The position numbers and the translations under genes are program-made. This document shows, in pieces, positions 36,670 through 49,300 of a stretch of 64,000 bases of DNA; the stretch's first letter is position 1; each line of letters opens with the position of its first letter. A model generated the notes under the pieces. It was not told where the DNA came from and did not search any database. It worked only from the letters and a program-made list of their open reading frames with translations. This DNA comes from Temnothorax longispinosus (lineage: Eukaryota > Arthropoda > Insecta > Hymenoptera > Formicidae). The stretch lies in contig NC_092362.1 in NCBI RefSeq assembly GCF_030848805.1, positions 1,178,001-1,242,000 on the forward strand. Reading direction: 5' to 3'.

Positions 36670-37475
36670 TCAGAAATATGATATACACTTGATAAAATAA
36701 CCGTAACGATACAATAGATGTGAAATATATTTTGACGAGATATGTCGCACGTTTTACAATCAATTAAAGTTTGATCCACTTATCACGCGCTGAAAAAAAT
36801 TGATAAGCGTCGTCGAGTAAAACATTTACTAATAAAATATTTACTAGTAAAACATTTACTACTAATATTTAAAAATAAGATCTTTTTTTAAATATCTGAG
36901 GTATCGATATCTCGTAAACTCAATTCTATCTTACAAATTACGAAATTATTCGCACGGCAAAATTATCATAAATTATTTTATTTCCTCTCCCTTATAGATT
37001 TCGAGAAAAAGAGTATATCAGACATACACGATTCATTGATCGTACATTCAATAAAATACCCGTAACAGTATAATAGAATAAAATGAATTCTGAAGAGATA
37101 TGTCACCGTTTTACGACCAATTGAAGCTTACTCCGCTTATTGTGTGCTAAAGAAGGATCGATAAGTATCGTTGAATAAAACATTTACTAATGTTAAGGGG
37201 AATAAGATTCTTTTTCAAACAACTAGGATACCAACACTTCGATAACGCGCCAATTCTATCTCATAAATTACGAATTTTTTTACACGGAAATATTATCACA
37301 AATTATTTCATTTCTTCTCTCTAGGTCTAAAGAAAAAGAGTATATTAGACATACACGATTCATTGATCGTGCATCCAACAAAACCTGTAACAGTATGATA
37401 AGAATAAAGTGAATTTTGAAGAAATATGCCACGATTAATTACTCCATTTGTTGTGTGCTAAAGAAGGATCACTAA
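36670..37475 (+). repeat. Degenerate tandem array, three units of about 325-360 bp
   Basis: Three related units, each running from a TACACxxxxT segment through an ACCGTAAC/CCTGTAAC motif, GAxGAxATATG, TGTGTGCTAAAGAAGGATC (units 2 and 3) or its relative GCGCTGAAAAAAATTGATAAG (unit 1), AAAACATTTACTAAT, AATTCTATCT and AAATTATTT. The anchor motif lies at 36701, 37060 and 37385. Units 2 and 3 share an exact 23-bp segment starting GACATACACGATTCATTGAT (37021 and 37348). Unit 3 is truncated. No coding potential. Confidence 0.8.
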
Positions 37476-40400
37476 GCGTTGTTTAAAGAAACCGTTCGCA
37501 TTCAAAAGAAAATGCGGACAAGGATACACACGTCCAACAATACCACCGACACTCGTATTCCCGTCAAGTGTTTTACCGTCATTTACCGCATCCCAGGCGT
37601 GCTATCTGTGAAAAATCGTTACACACGTTTCGGTTACAAGACGCTGCCGATGTTTCGTGCTGCGTATGCGCGCGCATGTGTAGATACACCGGATAAATGA
37701 GATTGCATTCGATGATATTCGATGACATTCGCGTCGAGAGTGCATAAGATCTGGTCTTGACGAAAAAAATGATATTTTCTAATGAGTTTCTCAATCGCGG
37801 ATTAAGACCACGAGATTTTCCTCGCTCTTTCGAGACGAGACCGTAGAATCGCGATGTCTCGCCCGAGGATCATCGATCATCGCCCTTTACTCCCGTGGAT
37901 TATTTATCTCTATGGAAAAGAGGGGCAGGAATGCCGTGTATACAAATCATTATCGCACGCTGCGTGGTTACCGCCCACCCGCCATATTACCAGAAAATCT
38001 CGGCTTAATGACATTCCTGACGTTCGATTCCACGCCACGTTTATCGCGATATTGGCCACGTGTGTGCATGATTGCCGAATAACGAATCAAAATTTCATTT
38101 CCTGAATCATACATAATATTATATAACAGTCACACGTGCAATATGTAACATCATAATGTTTTATTAATGCTATACATTTATTCGGCTCTAAGTAATTTTC
38201 TCTGAAAATATTTGGTGTTACATATTAATAATCTAAAAATTACAGAGTACTTAAAAGTCGGAATATTAAATATTTTCAGAATATATTCTTTTCACTAAAA
38301 ACACATCATTGCTAACAATAAAACGTTCGCAGATTAAATAACTGACTGAATCAATTCTGATTAATATTAATTATAATTTGTTACTTAACAAATAAGAATA
38401 TATAAATAAAAGTCTAAAGATGATACCTTAAATCAAAAAGTATATAAAGTCAAAGTTTCATGAAATATTCCGAAGGGCTATTAGTGAGCTCTTAAATAGG
38501 AAAAGCAGTCGAAGTTAATCGAAGTAATCGAACTTAAGTGAAGTAAATCGAAGTATAATCGTAGTTGAAGAGTAGCACTGGGTTGCAGTTGCAGTTATCT
38601 CGGCGCAGAAATCTCGTAGGAAACGACCGACCGGCAACGGCAGCTGGTTATAAAACTCGTATCGTGTGTTTTTTTTCCCCGACCGGACCCAGACCGGCAT
38701 CCAGATCGACGCAAACAAATAATTAGTTTCTCAGCCTCATCGTCGCATGGGACCGGAAGTTATACACGCACGATGCGGTTAATATAACGGCAGGACAAGA
38801 TTGCGGTATTAGCGATACCGAGCGAGAAAACGGCCGCCAGCGATCGAGGACCGAAAGAAACAAAATATCCATCCGCTCGTTCCTTGTTATACCGCACTTT
38901 CCGGCTTTTCGCATATCTTACGATTCTCGGAAACTGCCGTCAATGTATCATGCTCCCGCCGAGAGTGCATGCAAATCGAAAAGCGCAAGGACGGATATTC
39001 CCCGACCGTGAAAAACCGGCACTGGCAGCGGAGAAAAGGAACAATCCGTGACGAGCGCGAGACCTGCTCTAGTGCGCGCAATGCGTCGTAATTATATGCG
39101 GTGATGTAACCGGAGTATCGTGACTTGTAACATCGATTTCTATTGCGTATCATTATGTACGATCAACGGAATAATTTCCAACGTCATAATTGATTATTCA
39201 TGCTCTCGGAATATAGAGACGCTCGCGCTTCGCTACGGAGGAAAAACGACGAGAGGGAAAATGTAAAAATCGAAAATGTGATATTAAATAATTTTCGACT
39301 CGTGTGACGTTGCGATTATGACGTTACGCCGATATCGAAATAGTATATCGCGTGACAAAATAACGTAGCGTAGAGTAAAGTAATTTTTAGAATCTATTAA
39401 TAAGGGAAGCGCCGCGCGGTTTATTCACCGCGGTAGAATCAGGATGTTGGATAACGATGCGACACAATGCGGAGCTACGTATAAAGTGTTTGCCAGCAGG
39501 CGCATTCTACCAACAGCATATATAGTCTTTCCTTACGAGAACTGAAATAATATTTTATCCAAGTTTTATTCACTATTTTGCTCAAAGTTTATAAATTTTT
39601 AATTCAATATTTTTACAGCTAAGCCTTTAATTACATATTACTCTGTATATTTTAATAAATTTTGCTAAAGAATAAACTAAAAAATATTTGTTTCTCTTGA
39701 TTCTACTTTTTATCGTTTTTTTTTAAAGCTTAATTCTCTAAAGTTCTCTTTTATTAATCGCTCTTAACTCGATAACTTTTTATTTTGACGTTTATGCTAG
39801 GAAAAAATGTATCTTAATTTCCACACGAAACGCTTTGTTCATCAAGTGTGGTTATTATCGTAGATATTCTAAATAAATATCATTTATATTCGCACTGTAA
39901 GGAGTTTCTAATTTAAATGAGGTGTTGAAAGAAGCGTTAATGAAAGTGGCTGTATCGTACAGTGCTAATGAATGTTAATGATTCCATTCTCGCCCACATG
40001 CCGTTCATTAACGTTTTGTTTTATTTTTGAGACGATAAAGTTCTTAAGCGTCAAACTAATTTAAGAAACTTGCAAAGTATTTATGCACAATTTTACCATT
40101 TTATACACATCGACAAGATAAATGATGCATAATCTTATAAATTTCAGTTATTTATTTGTCTCCGTGAATAGTGATGATTTTCCGCGTTCGATTTTCAACG
40201 GCATAAATCGACGTTAATCGATCGCGTGCGAAGAGTTGCGCAATAAATTCTAGCCTCGTCGCTACTCCGCCTTCTTCGCCTATTCGCCATCAAAATCTAA
40301 AAATATTAACAAGCGCGCTTCGCTCGATCTCGCTTGGATAAACGTGTCTGGCAGGTTCCTATATGTTGACGAAGACTTCAATCTTGTTCCGCGAAATAGC

Positions 40401-42149
40401 AATTTCTTGCCGGTTCCATTTACCGTAATGTGTCTTTATCGATACGAAGAGAAATATTTTGAAAAATATTATATCGATTTTTTGAGACTATTGCTTATTA
40501 ATTCAACAAGTTGTCGTATTTTTAAACTATGTCTGCTGAAAAACGACCGATTTGAAATCGTTTTCTTTTCGGCATGCTGTTACGATTGGTGGCAAAATTC
40601 CAAAAACCGCAATTCTCTTCTACAGTGAATGACAATTTATATTAGAAATTGACTTTCGTTTCTCTAGCTTTAATTGAGAACATAACAATATTATATAAAT
40701 ACTTTATATGAATTATAAATTACGAACAATATTGTATGAATACATTATCTTCGAAAGAATTCTATTCTTTTCTATCCAAAATTATTTCAACGTTGAATCC
40801 AAGCTTAACAATTCATGTTTAATAAATCAATATTTTCCAATGATAACCTGTGTGTGCTTTCCACCTTTAGGAAACTAAAGTAAGACTATATCTTAAAAAA
40901 CCTTGAGTACTTTCAGCTCTCCTTAACCTTTTTCTTTTAGAGTAAAATGGTTTAGGCCAAAGGTTACTTTCAGGTAAGTTTAAGTGTTGTAAAATAAGAT
41001 AAAGCTATATCTTGAAACATCTTCTAAGTTCATAAATTATCTTACTGCAAGTATTCATAAAAATTCTCCTGTCGCAAAAAAATTTCTCTTGAAATTAAAT
41101 AAATTTAAGATTTTGTTATCTACGTACTCCTAAAATTAATATCGGAAAAACCAAAAAGTAGCATCTACTTTATCAAGTAGATAAGCTATGCGAATTGGGA
41201 CATCCTATGTATATCAAGAAATTAGGTAATGAATATAAATATCTCTGCTGAATTATTCAGTAATTTTATCTTTAGTAAACTCTAAACTTCCTGCATATCT
41301 CTCTTTTCATTGTCAGTTAATTGTCTCTAAAAGATGTGAAAGAATTAAAATTAAACGACGCAAATGAAACCGATTCCAAGCCGATATTCGCCGAGTTAAA
41401 AAATCCCAATATCCGAACGATCGCGTGAGAACGCGAAGCCTCTTATCAGAAATAGAAACGAAAACGGTACAATTTCAGCAAGTTGACTTTTCGAAAGCAA
41501 CAGATACGCGACCTCACATCGCGGCTGTCGCGTCTCGGCTTTCACGGACATAGTTCCTCGCGTGTCCATGCCACTGAAATCCGAGCTCGACGAAACTATA
41601 CTCGGTTTCAATCTCTTTCCTTTGCCCTCCTCCCTCCCTCCCTCCCTCGTATATGTTACGAACCCTTCTTATCAGCGTTAGAGCAATATCGATCGTCCAC
41701 GCCGTACCGGAGCGTAACACCCAGAGCGACACTGCACACAATGCGGCGCGGATCCGCTCCTCGTGCGTCTCCTCGTGCGTGCACGCGCAACAAAATGCAT
41801 CACTCTTGACGTCGTAGGTACTTCTGCTCACGCGGAAAGATCGACTCTTCCGCCTTCGATTGACCTACAGAACAGGCCGATCGAACGAGCCGACGACGAC
41901 GTATCGCTTGTCAAAACTGCAGTCGGCGCACGCCGACCACCCTGTCGATGCGGGCCGTATATGGCGCGATAAGGCAAGAGATACGCGATTGCGTGGCCCG
42001 CAATTAACGCTAAACGCTACGCTCGATTTCGTTCCGCGCGACACGTGACGCGACAATTGCGTTCAGCTTACTCCGCGTTTAGCAAATATAATTCGACTTT
42101 CGTTTCCCGAGACTTGGATGCGACGCGATCGTCACGTTCGGTGCCGATC
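37476..42149. other. Gene desert
   Basis: No gene recognised. CpG-rich patches at 37800-38060, 38560-39130 and 41380-42060 carry short, motif-free frames on both strands. A (CCTC)n tract is at 41626-41648. Repeated CGAAGTAAT-like words occur at 38509-38560. Confidence 0.5.
41626..41648. repeat. (CCTC)n microsatellite
   Basis: Tetranucleotide pyrimidine tract, seen directly. Confidence 0.9.
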
Positions 42150-42760
42150 GCGTCATCGGTTGAGAATCGGGTGACCCATCAGCATCCAGCCGAGAACGCG
42201 ATGTAATCGCGCGTGATTCTGCTTCACCTCGTAACGCATAAAAAACGCGACGATACTCGGTACTCGGTTCTGGGAGTCAGCGACGATCAGCTGTCGTATT
42301 TGAAGGCTGCGTATGCCTGTATATTCACGTTTATCAAATAAATCGCGGTATAACTGCCTGTGACACGCTTTTCCCAATGGAATCGGTGTCGTCATCGGCC
42401 GAGGGTCGCACGAACCGCGCGTTTAGAACCCCGTAATTACGTTCCCGCATTCGACGTTGAATACAATTCGGTTGTTAAATCTTGAGATTTATTTTTGCAA
42501 CACGTAACACGACTGTGTCCTAATTCAGCCGTCATCGTCAGTCGAGGCTCGCACGACACGGCGGACGTTTAAGAGGCCGATGTTAGCGATTGTGCAATTC
42601 GTTCCTCTGAAAACTTATTTGCGGCACGTAACACAGAAATTGTACGTAACGTTAAAGATCGTTGCGTCCGCGCTCGCGTTTAGCGAGTTCGTTTCTCCGA
42701 GTTTTGCGATTTATTTGCAGCACGCAACGCATAAAAATTATACGTGTTGCCGCCTCATGG
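42150..42760 (+). repeat. Degenerate CpG-rich tandem repeat
   Basis: Related segments recur. TTATTT(TT)GC-xx-CACG(T/C)AAC appears at 42489-42510, 42615-42634 and 42711-42730. A GTCATCG...GAGG(G/C)TCGCACGA...CG(C/G)(G/A)CGTTTA segment appears at 42391-42425 and 42531-42571. CGTAACGCATAAAA-type words occur at about 42231 and 42724. Spacing of roughly 95-140 bp and poor conservation point to an old tandem array. Confidence 0.55.
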
Positions 42761-43242
42761 CCGAGCACTCGTGTGCCGGTCACGTTCGGAAACCCATATT
42801 CGTCCTCTACTTTCAGGCCTTAAATATATTCAGATACATTGATTCCGATACTCGAGACACGTTCCTATTATTATTACATAAGTAATACTTTCTGCCTTGG
42901 AAACCAATCCAATTCTTTTTTTTTTCTCATTTCCTTAATGTACGTCTGTTTGATTTTAAATACCGCGACATGCGACAATAACTATACCACGTTCGTACGA
43001 GGCAGCCGTGGTTCGGAACATGGACATGACTGCGAAAGGTACTTCAACGCTCCAATGATCATTCGCGGGAGTGAAGGAAAATATTGGGAACCGGGACAAC
43101 ACATCGAGACAAGAATCCCACCCGGACCGAAGCAAAACGGAAAGAGGCCGTGTGGAAGAGAGCAGCGTGATCGTCGGCGAATCGATCGGTAGGACACGGC
43201 CAGGGACGACGTTAGGTAGAAACGGTCCGATTGTGTACTCAC
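42761..43242. other. Spacer left of the CpG block
   Basis: An open frame at 42839-43192 and its neighbours overlap on both strands without recognisable motifs. Nothing is assigned. Confidence 0.4.
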
Positions 43243-43900
43243 ATGTCGATGAGAGCCGTTCCGGGCGCAGCTTCCGGGGAGGCTCCGCTCCGGTGGCGGG
43301 TCGGCAGCGGCGGCGTGAGGCGCCGATGACAAGGGACGTCGTCGTCGCCGTCTCGGCCACATGCACGACGCAACGCGCGCGTACACTCGCGGAGCGTGTC
43401 CGCGGAGACTAGTACTCACGAAGACGTACTGCGTGGAGTTCACGCGCGCGAGTTCGCGCGTTCCGCTCGGCCGTCACTCGCGTCACGCGGCACGCGAGCC
43501 ACAGCCGCGCGCGTGCGAGTCCCTCGAAGCCCGCCCGCGAAACGCAAACCCACCCTCCGACAACTGGCGGCTCTCTCTCCCTCCGGGCGCGCGCGCGCAA
43601 GGTGGGGAACCGATGCTCCCGTGAGTTCCTCCTCGTCGACCGAGCGCCACGTTTGGCGAAGATAGCTGGACACAAAACGTATCCCGGCGAGGCCAGCACC
43701 GAGGCCAGCGCTCCGCAAACGTTGCGCGCGAGAGTCGCCTCTCTCAAGGGTTTAGGTGGTTCAGGGGTTGCAGTTACGCGGAATCAAGTGGGGAAGGTGC
43801 TCTCGAGGGTGCCAACAGCGCTAACTGATCAAATTTAGCAGCGCTATAACTACGGAATACGATGCCTCTTAATTTATCAAGGGTCTCTCGTTTACCGTCT
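43243..43900 (-). promoter_or_regulatory. CpG-rich promoter and candidate first exon, minus strand
   Basis: The most CpG-dense block in the window. On the minus strand it has two strong donors: CGTCTTC followed by GTGAGT (exon end 43420) and CGACAT followed by GTGAGT (exon end 43243). This is what a first exon with alternative 5' splice sites looks like, for a gene running left into the 26-43 kb desert, where no coding exon was recognised. Several overlapping frames cross it on both strands, as expected in GC-rich sequence; none has a convincing ATG start and motif. It may serve a non-coding RNA or a gene with very distant exons. Confidence 0.4.
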
Positions 43901-45109
43901 GATAGATTAACCTGTTCAAGAGAAGAAAACAGACGTTCCGCACATAAAAAGGGCGAAAGAGGCAATGACTGGAATTTTTCTCTGTAAACGGAGATTGACT
44001 GAGTCGCGATATTAATGATATTGGAAATATAAGCTCAAACATGTCGTTTTAATGTATTTTTGTCGCCGCATTTGTTAATCAGTATTAATATTAGCGGCAT
44101 CTGTTCCTGCATTACGCAGCAGTTTACTTTGTTAATTTGTTCCAAAGTAATTAAAAGTCAAATAAATTGAAAATAAAAGTATTTTTTTTTATATTTCTTC
44201 CCTACTTTTATTAACGGTGACTTTTATAAATAATAAACGTTATTACTATCGAATTTTTTTTGCATTATTTATCATTTCTTTACTTTACACTGTAATCATT
44301 CTTTTAATTAAAAAATCTAATAATTTTCTTAAAGAAACATGTATAAAAAATCAATTCTATCCCACTTTATCAAACATGGCACAAATCGTGCTGCTATCTT
44401 TTAAATTTAAAGAACTTCCATTTTTTCTTAAACGTTTATAAAACGATCAATCGCCAAAATGTGTGATATGGTTGAATATGCCGTGTAAAAAAAATGTACA
44501 TAGAAAAAATGTGTCATGCTCTTATTTTAATAAAAATATTGGTTTTATTCAATACTGTTATTAAATAAACAAATTATTTTCAAATGGACTAATACTGTTG
44601 ATGCAATATCTTCTTTTCGCCGATTACTTGCAATTTTACGTATTATTTGATACTGTTACTCATATGAAATATACCTACTTTTTCTTGTACGTAAGTATTC
44701 ACAGTGATACTGAGTTCGGATCTATGAGTTCCCTAATTATAAGCCCAAATGAGAGTAATATTTTGCTGTAATAATTTCTTTACTTAAAAAAATACAAACA
44801 AGGTCGATTTCGCGGAAACGATGGGTTTAGATCTCCATGCTGCCATCTATATAGGAACCCTGTGTCGCGTCGTGAAATGAAGTCGATATTTTTCCGCCAT
44901 CAGATTAAATAAACTCTTAATAAATTCGAAATTGAAAAAAACATTGCTGAGATATTTTAACTTCTAATAAATTCTATATATCATCTTAAGCCCGTATTAG
45001 ACTAAGGATTGGAATTGAGATTGAATTGAAATTTGACCAATCAGAACAAAGTTAATTAAACTTGAGATTACTTTTTTCTATTCTGATTGATTGAATTTCT
45101 ACTGGTTAA
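43901..45109. other. AT-rich spacer downstream of the PEBP pair
   Basis: No gene. Includes copy B of the 62-bp dispersed repeat. Confidence 0.55.
44618..44679 (+). repeat. 62-bp dispersed repeat, copy B
   Basis: Matches 9131-9192 at 61 of 62 positions, same orientation. Both copies end abruptly into unrelated sequence. Confidence 0.9.
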
Positions 45110-46829
45110 TTAAAGATTCAAACGCTTATGATAACCGGGCACATTGTCATCGTATTCCGCCATCATAAAGTTACCAGCGATCGGGCCCTCCAAGTTGTAT
45201 TTTTCCGCAAACTTCTTTATGGAGAACCTCTTTCGTTGACTTCCGTCCCTATAATCAGATGATAAAACGTGCTATCAAATATCCGGCTGCACCGATTCAT
45301 GTTACGCCGTCAACCGCACGCATTCGCTCACCAAGTGCTCAATCTTCTTTCGTCAAAGGTAATTGCGCCCTGATTTTGTTTATAAATGAGAAACACGTAG
45401 CGGTGTTTTCCAGTGTTTTTCGGCGGCGCAGGACCGACGTATTCCGCCAGGACTTCGCCTTTAGCTATGTTCTCTTCCGGTATATTCCCAACGAGCCAGT
45501 GTCGGAATTCTCGATTGTATCCTCCCCTCCTCGGTACATCAGGATCTATAATAAGACAGGTCCGCTAAGATATGCAAGAATTTTATTTAAAAAAAAAAAA
45601 ATATATTTACCAAAATAACGAAATGATTGGAAACATACAAGTCAGAGACACACTAGTAACATGATTCTTAAATGTTTGCGTATTGCAACGATTTTCAAAC
45701 GGCTCAAACGTCTGCATATTTTACATAAGTCTTAGCTTGACAATTAACATGCCAGACAATCTGCGCGTCGCCAAGTAATGGCGATGGAGAAAACTGGTTT
45801 CCGAGAACGGTGAAAGTTGAAGTCATCGAGGATAGCGCGTCTTTATGCTTATTTGTCTGTCTCGCGGTTTACGAAACCCCCTCGCAGCAAGAAAGCAAGG
45901 CGATCTCTCATTTGAATTGCTTTTAATTTTGTACCTTGGAATCTATCCTTGCAAGTGCATTTGAATATTTTTACAATCAATTAATTCAAACGTTTCAAGT
46001 CTCACCCGTTAAGACGAGCGTGTATAGAACTCCGCCTTCGTGTTTATAGTGTATTTCTGGTATTTCATGAGTTTCAGTCGGCGTCAGTTCGGTTCCTAAA
46101 TCGACTACCTTGTTGCCGTATTTTACCTACGTGATATAAAGTCATTTTCAGATAGATACATATTATGCTGTAAGATAGAACGATTAATCTATTAGTCCAC
46201 TCATATCGATAATGAATCCATATTCGTAAGCATTTAGAAAAAAGTCTTGCTGGTAGAACAAATATTATTTTATTTTACAAATATAAGAAATACGTTAACA
46301 TCTTAGTTATATAATAAAAATGTCAGAAAAATTTAAATAATACATTAGAAATCTCTAAATTTGATCATGAAGAGTTGATTACGATTTCAAGATAAGTTTT
46401 TAATCTTAGCCACTTAACTTTAAATGCCCAGTTTTAAAATATGTGAATAAATTTGCAGTTAATAAATAATAAAGTAATAAAATGAATAATTAAATTAACT
46501 AAGTTACTAGATTATAAAATAAAATAATAAATAACTTAGTCAGTTAAATTGTTTTTTTGCAATTATCCATTCTCGCTAATACATACTTCAATCTTCTCGA
46601 TTGGTGCTTTGTCTATGATGTCGGGTTCGATTTTCGCCTTCTTGAATTCCGATTCCACATCGCCTAACGAAAAACCAACGACACAGAGAAGAATTCCTGA
46701 AGATACATATAAAAATCACCAAATATTACTCACTGAAACGCTAAGATGATTCTTATCAAACATCGCGAGTTTCTCTAAAATTAATATAAAACAACAGAAT
46801 CGAGACGAACCTGATACCAAATACTTCAT
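45110..46829 (-). CDS. Secreted PEBP-family protein (phosphatidylethanolamine-binding protein paralogue)
   Basis: Exons (minus): 46829-46811, 46696-46587, 46126-46006, 45545-45332, 45248-45110; phases 1, 0, 1, 2 all match and the frame closes at 200 aa plus TAA. The N-terminus MKYLVSGILLCVVGFSLG is a clear signal peptide split by a tiny 19-nt coding exon, so the product is probably secreted. PEBP landmarks: IDKAP, VVDLGTELTPTET, LTDPDVPRR (anion-pocket Asp), REFRHWLVGNIP, EYVGPAPPKNTGKHRYVFLI, FSIKKFAEKYNL and GPIAGNFMMAEYDD. The first His of the family's HH pair is Arg (FRHW instead of WHHW), while the second His and the HRYVFL His remain. The intron before the DPD aspartate is shared with the upstream paralogue; the intron after RRLST is not. 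It lies 786 bp downstream of that paralogue in the same orientation. The ligand is unknown. Confidence 0.88.
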
Positions 46830-47532
46830 TTTCGGTGACACTGTTTCCAGCAAGCTGCAACAGTGATATTAAGAAAACCGGTAAGAGACAGAACGTTTTA
46901 TTGCTAGACGTATCCCCACCAACTTGCGTGTTAGAAGGCCGTTCCTGCCTTTCTCCAGTATCCGTGTGTTTATTGCTAACATATACAGCGTTTATGTGGT
47001 CAAGATTTTTCCTGAGAAAATTTGTTATATCACAGATCAAGATTAGTTCATACAATATGTACGAAGATATGAACATATAACAAGACATAAACAGGAAAAA
47101 ATTTGAACGCGAGTTTTCTTCGAGAAGATTTAAAGTAACTTTCATATCATTTTAACGTTGGTATAGAAGCTCTACTCTAAATACTAAATATTTTATAATA
47201 TCTTCCGTTTATTTTCTTATTTTTTAGTTTTGTGTAAAATACTTTTATATATTAGACATTATATTAGACGTGTAGGTAATTATTTAGAATACGTTAGACA
47301 CTGAGGATTTAAATTAGTAAGAGAAATATCGCAGGTGTTAGTAAACAGGTGTTTTCTACTTCATATAATAAGTAATAAAATTAGCGCGTGACCTGAAAAG
47401 TTTATGACAGATTTGATCTTGAATTTATAAGTAAATTACACTTGATTGGAGATAAGAAATCTATTTATTACTTTCTTAATTACAACAGATACAGGCCAAA
47501 CACTATAATACAGTGGAACAGTATCATGCGTA

Positions 47533-47538
47533 TTTATT
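47533..47538 (-). terminator. Poly(A) signal candidate for the upstream PEBP gene
   Basis: AATAAA on the minus strand, 77 bases after the stop codon of the 182-aa PEBP gene. Confidence 0.4.
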
Positions 47539-47615
47539 CAACAAATAGTTGGATATACATCGCTAGGCGTAAACATGTGTACCATCGTAAATGTTATTGT
47601 ATGCATTATAAAAAA

Positions 47616-48586
47616 TCAACCCTCGAGTTGCTTATAGAGAATCGGCACGTAATCGTCGTACTCCGCCTGATACATGTTACCGGCAATCGGATCGCCGAGT
47701 TTGTATTTGGCAGCGAATTTCCTGATGGAGAACTTGCCGCGGTTGTCACCGCTTCGATTGGTCAAGCGTTTCTCGTCGAAAGTGAGCTTGCCAGGTTGTT
47801 TGTACAACAAAAATACATATCGGTGAAGGCCTGTACCCTGCGGAGGTCCGGAACCGACGTACTGAGACAGAGTCTCTCCTTTAGGCACATCCGATCCAGG
47901 AATATTGCCTACTAGCCAGTGATGCCATTCGCGGAATTTAGGATTCTGTCTGCTTGGAGCATCGGGATCTGTTTAAATACGAGAACAGGGTAGATAGAGC
48001 ACAGAGCTGAACAACTTATCAAATTATAAATTTACCGGTGAAGAACTCAGAGCGAGAGTTGAACGAGAGCTACTTTAAATACGTTATTTCTGTCAGAATA
48101 ACTTCTTTCCTTCATAATTCTCTTAAAATAACAAATAATCACAAACATCTTTTATTACTTATAAGTATTATAACTTATGGAAAGAAATCAGAGATCAAAA
48201 TCAAAAGTTTTCCAGACTTTTAAATGTTTACAAACATAAAGAGAGATATTTCAAGCATAAATAACTTACAACATCTCATAACTCAGGTATGATTGTAGCG
48301 TTAAAGCAAATCTTATAAAAAAAATGAAAAAAAATTATAGATCACCCTCTCGCTCTGAAGTCTTTGATGAAAAACGTATGAGTTACGGACCAGTCATGCA
48401 CAAGGTGTAGAACGCATTTGCCTCTCCGTCCCATTGAACAGTGGGCTGATCCTTGACCAGTGTCGGAGTGAGCACCTTGCCAATCTCAACAGCAAGATTA
48501 TTGGGATAGGTAACGTTCAGGACGCTGGCGGGCACCTTGTCCACCACATCTGGAATAACTTCGTGAGTCTGCAGAGCCTGAGCCAT
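47616..48586 (-). CDS. Phosphatidylethanolamine-binding protein (PEBP/RKIP family)
   Basis: Two coding exons on the minus strand, 48586-48391 and 47968-47616, joined in phase 1 to give 182 aa plus TGA, the usual PEBP length. The product starts MAQALQTHEVIPDVVDKVPA and contains VEIGKVLTPT, LCMTDPDAPSR (spanning the junction), REWHHWLVGNIPG, EYVGSGPP-type SQYVGSGPPQGTGLHRYVFL, GDNRGKFSIRKFAAKYKLGD and GNMYQAEYDDYVPILYKQL. All ligand-pocket residues (Asp of DPD, both His of WHHW, His of LHRY) are present. The donor is GTCCGT rather than GTRAGT. A possible acceptor (TTTTGCAG) lies at 48628 and the frame stays open up to it, so an N-terminal extension or a 5' UTR exon is likely. PEBPs bind phospholipid and can modulate Raf/kinase signalling; which applies here is unknown. 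Confidence 0.9.
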
Positions 48587-48589
48587 GGA

Positions 48590-49300
48590 AGACAGTAGAC
48601 GTGTTCCCACCACTGATGCGATTCCTGCAAAATCCATCCATCCATTAGTTTATGAACTATCGTCAACGAGGAATCGAGGACACTTGGTGGCACAGTGGGC
48701 AATGTTTACACGCAGTAACGCGCGTAAACATGGTCCACTGCGCCATCAAATGCGTCTTCGCCGGGATGCGAGCGGGAATGGGAATCGAGGCGACGACGCG
48801 ACGTCGAGCGGAATCGGAACGTCCAATTCAGTACCCAAACATAGGATCGCGGCGCAGATTTCGTGACGTAGCACCATTTTGCCAACGATTCGCGAGCGAG
48901 TGACGGGAACCTCGTCTCGCTCTCGCGTGGCCTCGATTCCCGGCCGCGTAAACCGGCTGCGTCGCACGCGCGCGCGCGTTGTAAATTGCGATCAACTAAT
49001 CACAACTAATCGTAAGATTAATCGCGATAGTCTGCGACATTACTCGGGACGAGAAGGCACACGGACATGACCGGTATGCGCGCTCGCCGGTACACAATTC
49101 AGGCAAAACGTACGGAAGACGAACTAGCCGGTGGAATGTGCTGGAGTCACGCTTACCCCTCTCGTCGTCCTCGCCGATGATAGCGATTTATGTAACCGTC
49201 CGTTATCGGCCGCCGATTATCCGCCAGCCAGTGACTTTCCGCGTGACTCGGGAAAAACGATACAATATTTGCAATAAACGCACTTCTTCTTCTTAAATTT
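48590..49300. promoter_or_regulatory. CpG-rich presumed promoter of the PEBP gene
   Basis: A CpG-dense block lies immediately upstream of the PEBP start. A short minus-strand ORF (starting MVLRHEICAAILCLG, ATG near 48877) could be an upstream exon, but no clean donor links it. The promoter role is inferred from position and composition only. Confidence 0.35.

Noticed and set aside
43071..43747. Overlapping frames of 90-150 codons on both strands in the CpG block
   Set aside because: All are Arg-rich products of CpG-dense sequence; they overlap in several frames and none has a motif or strong start.
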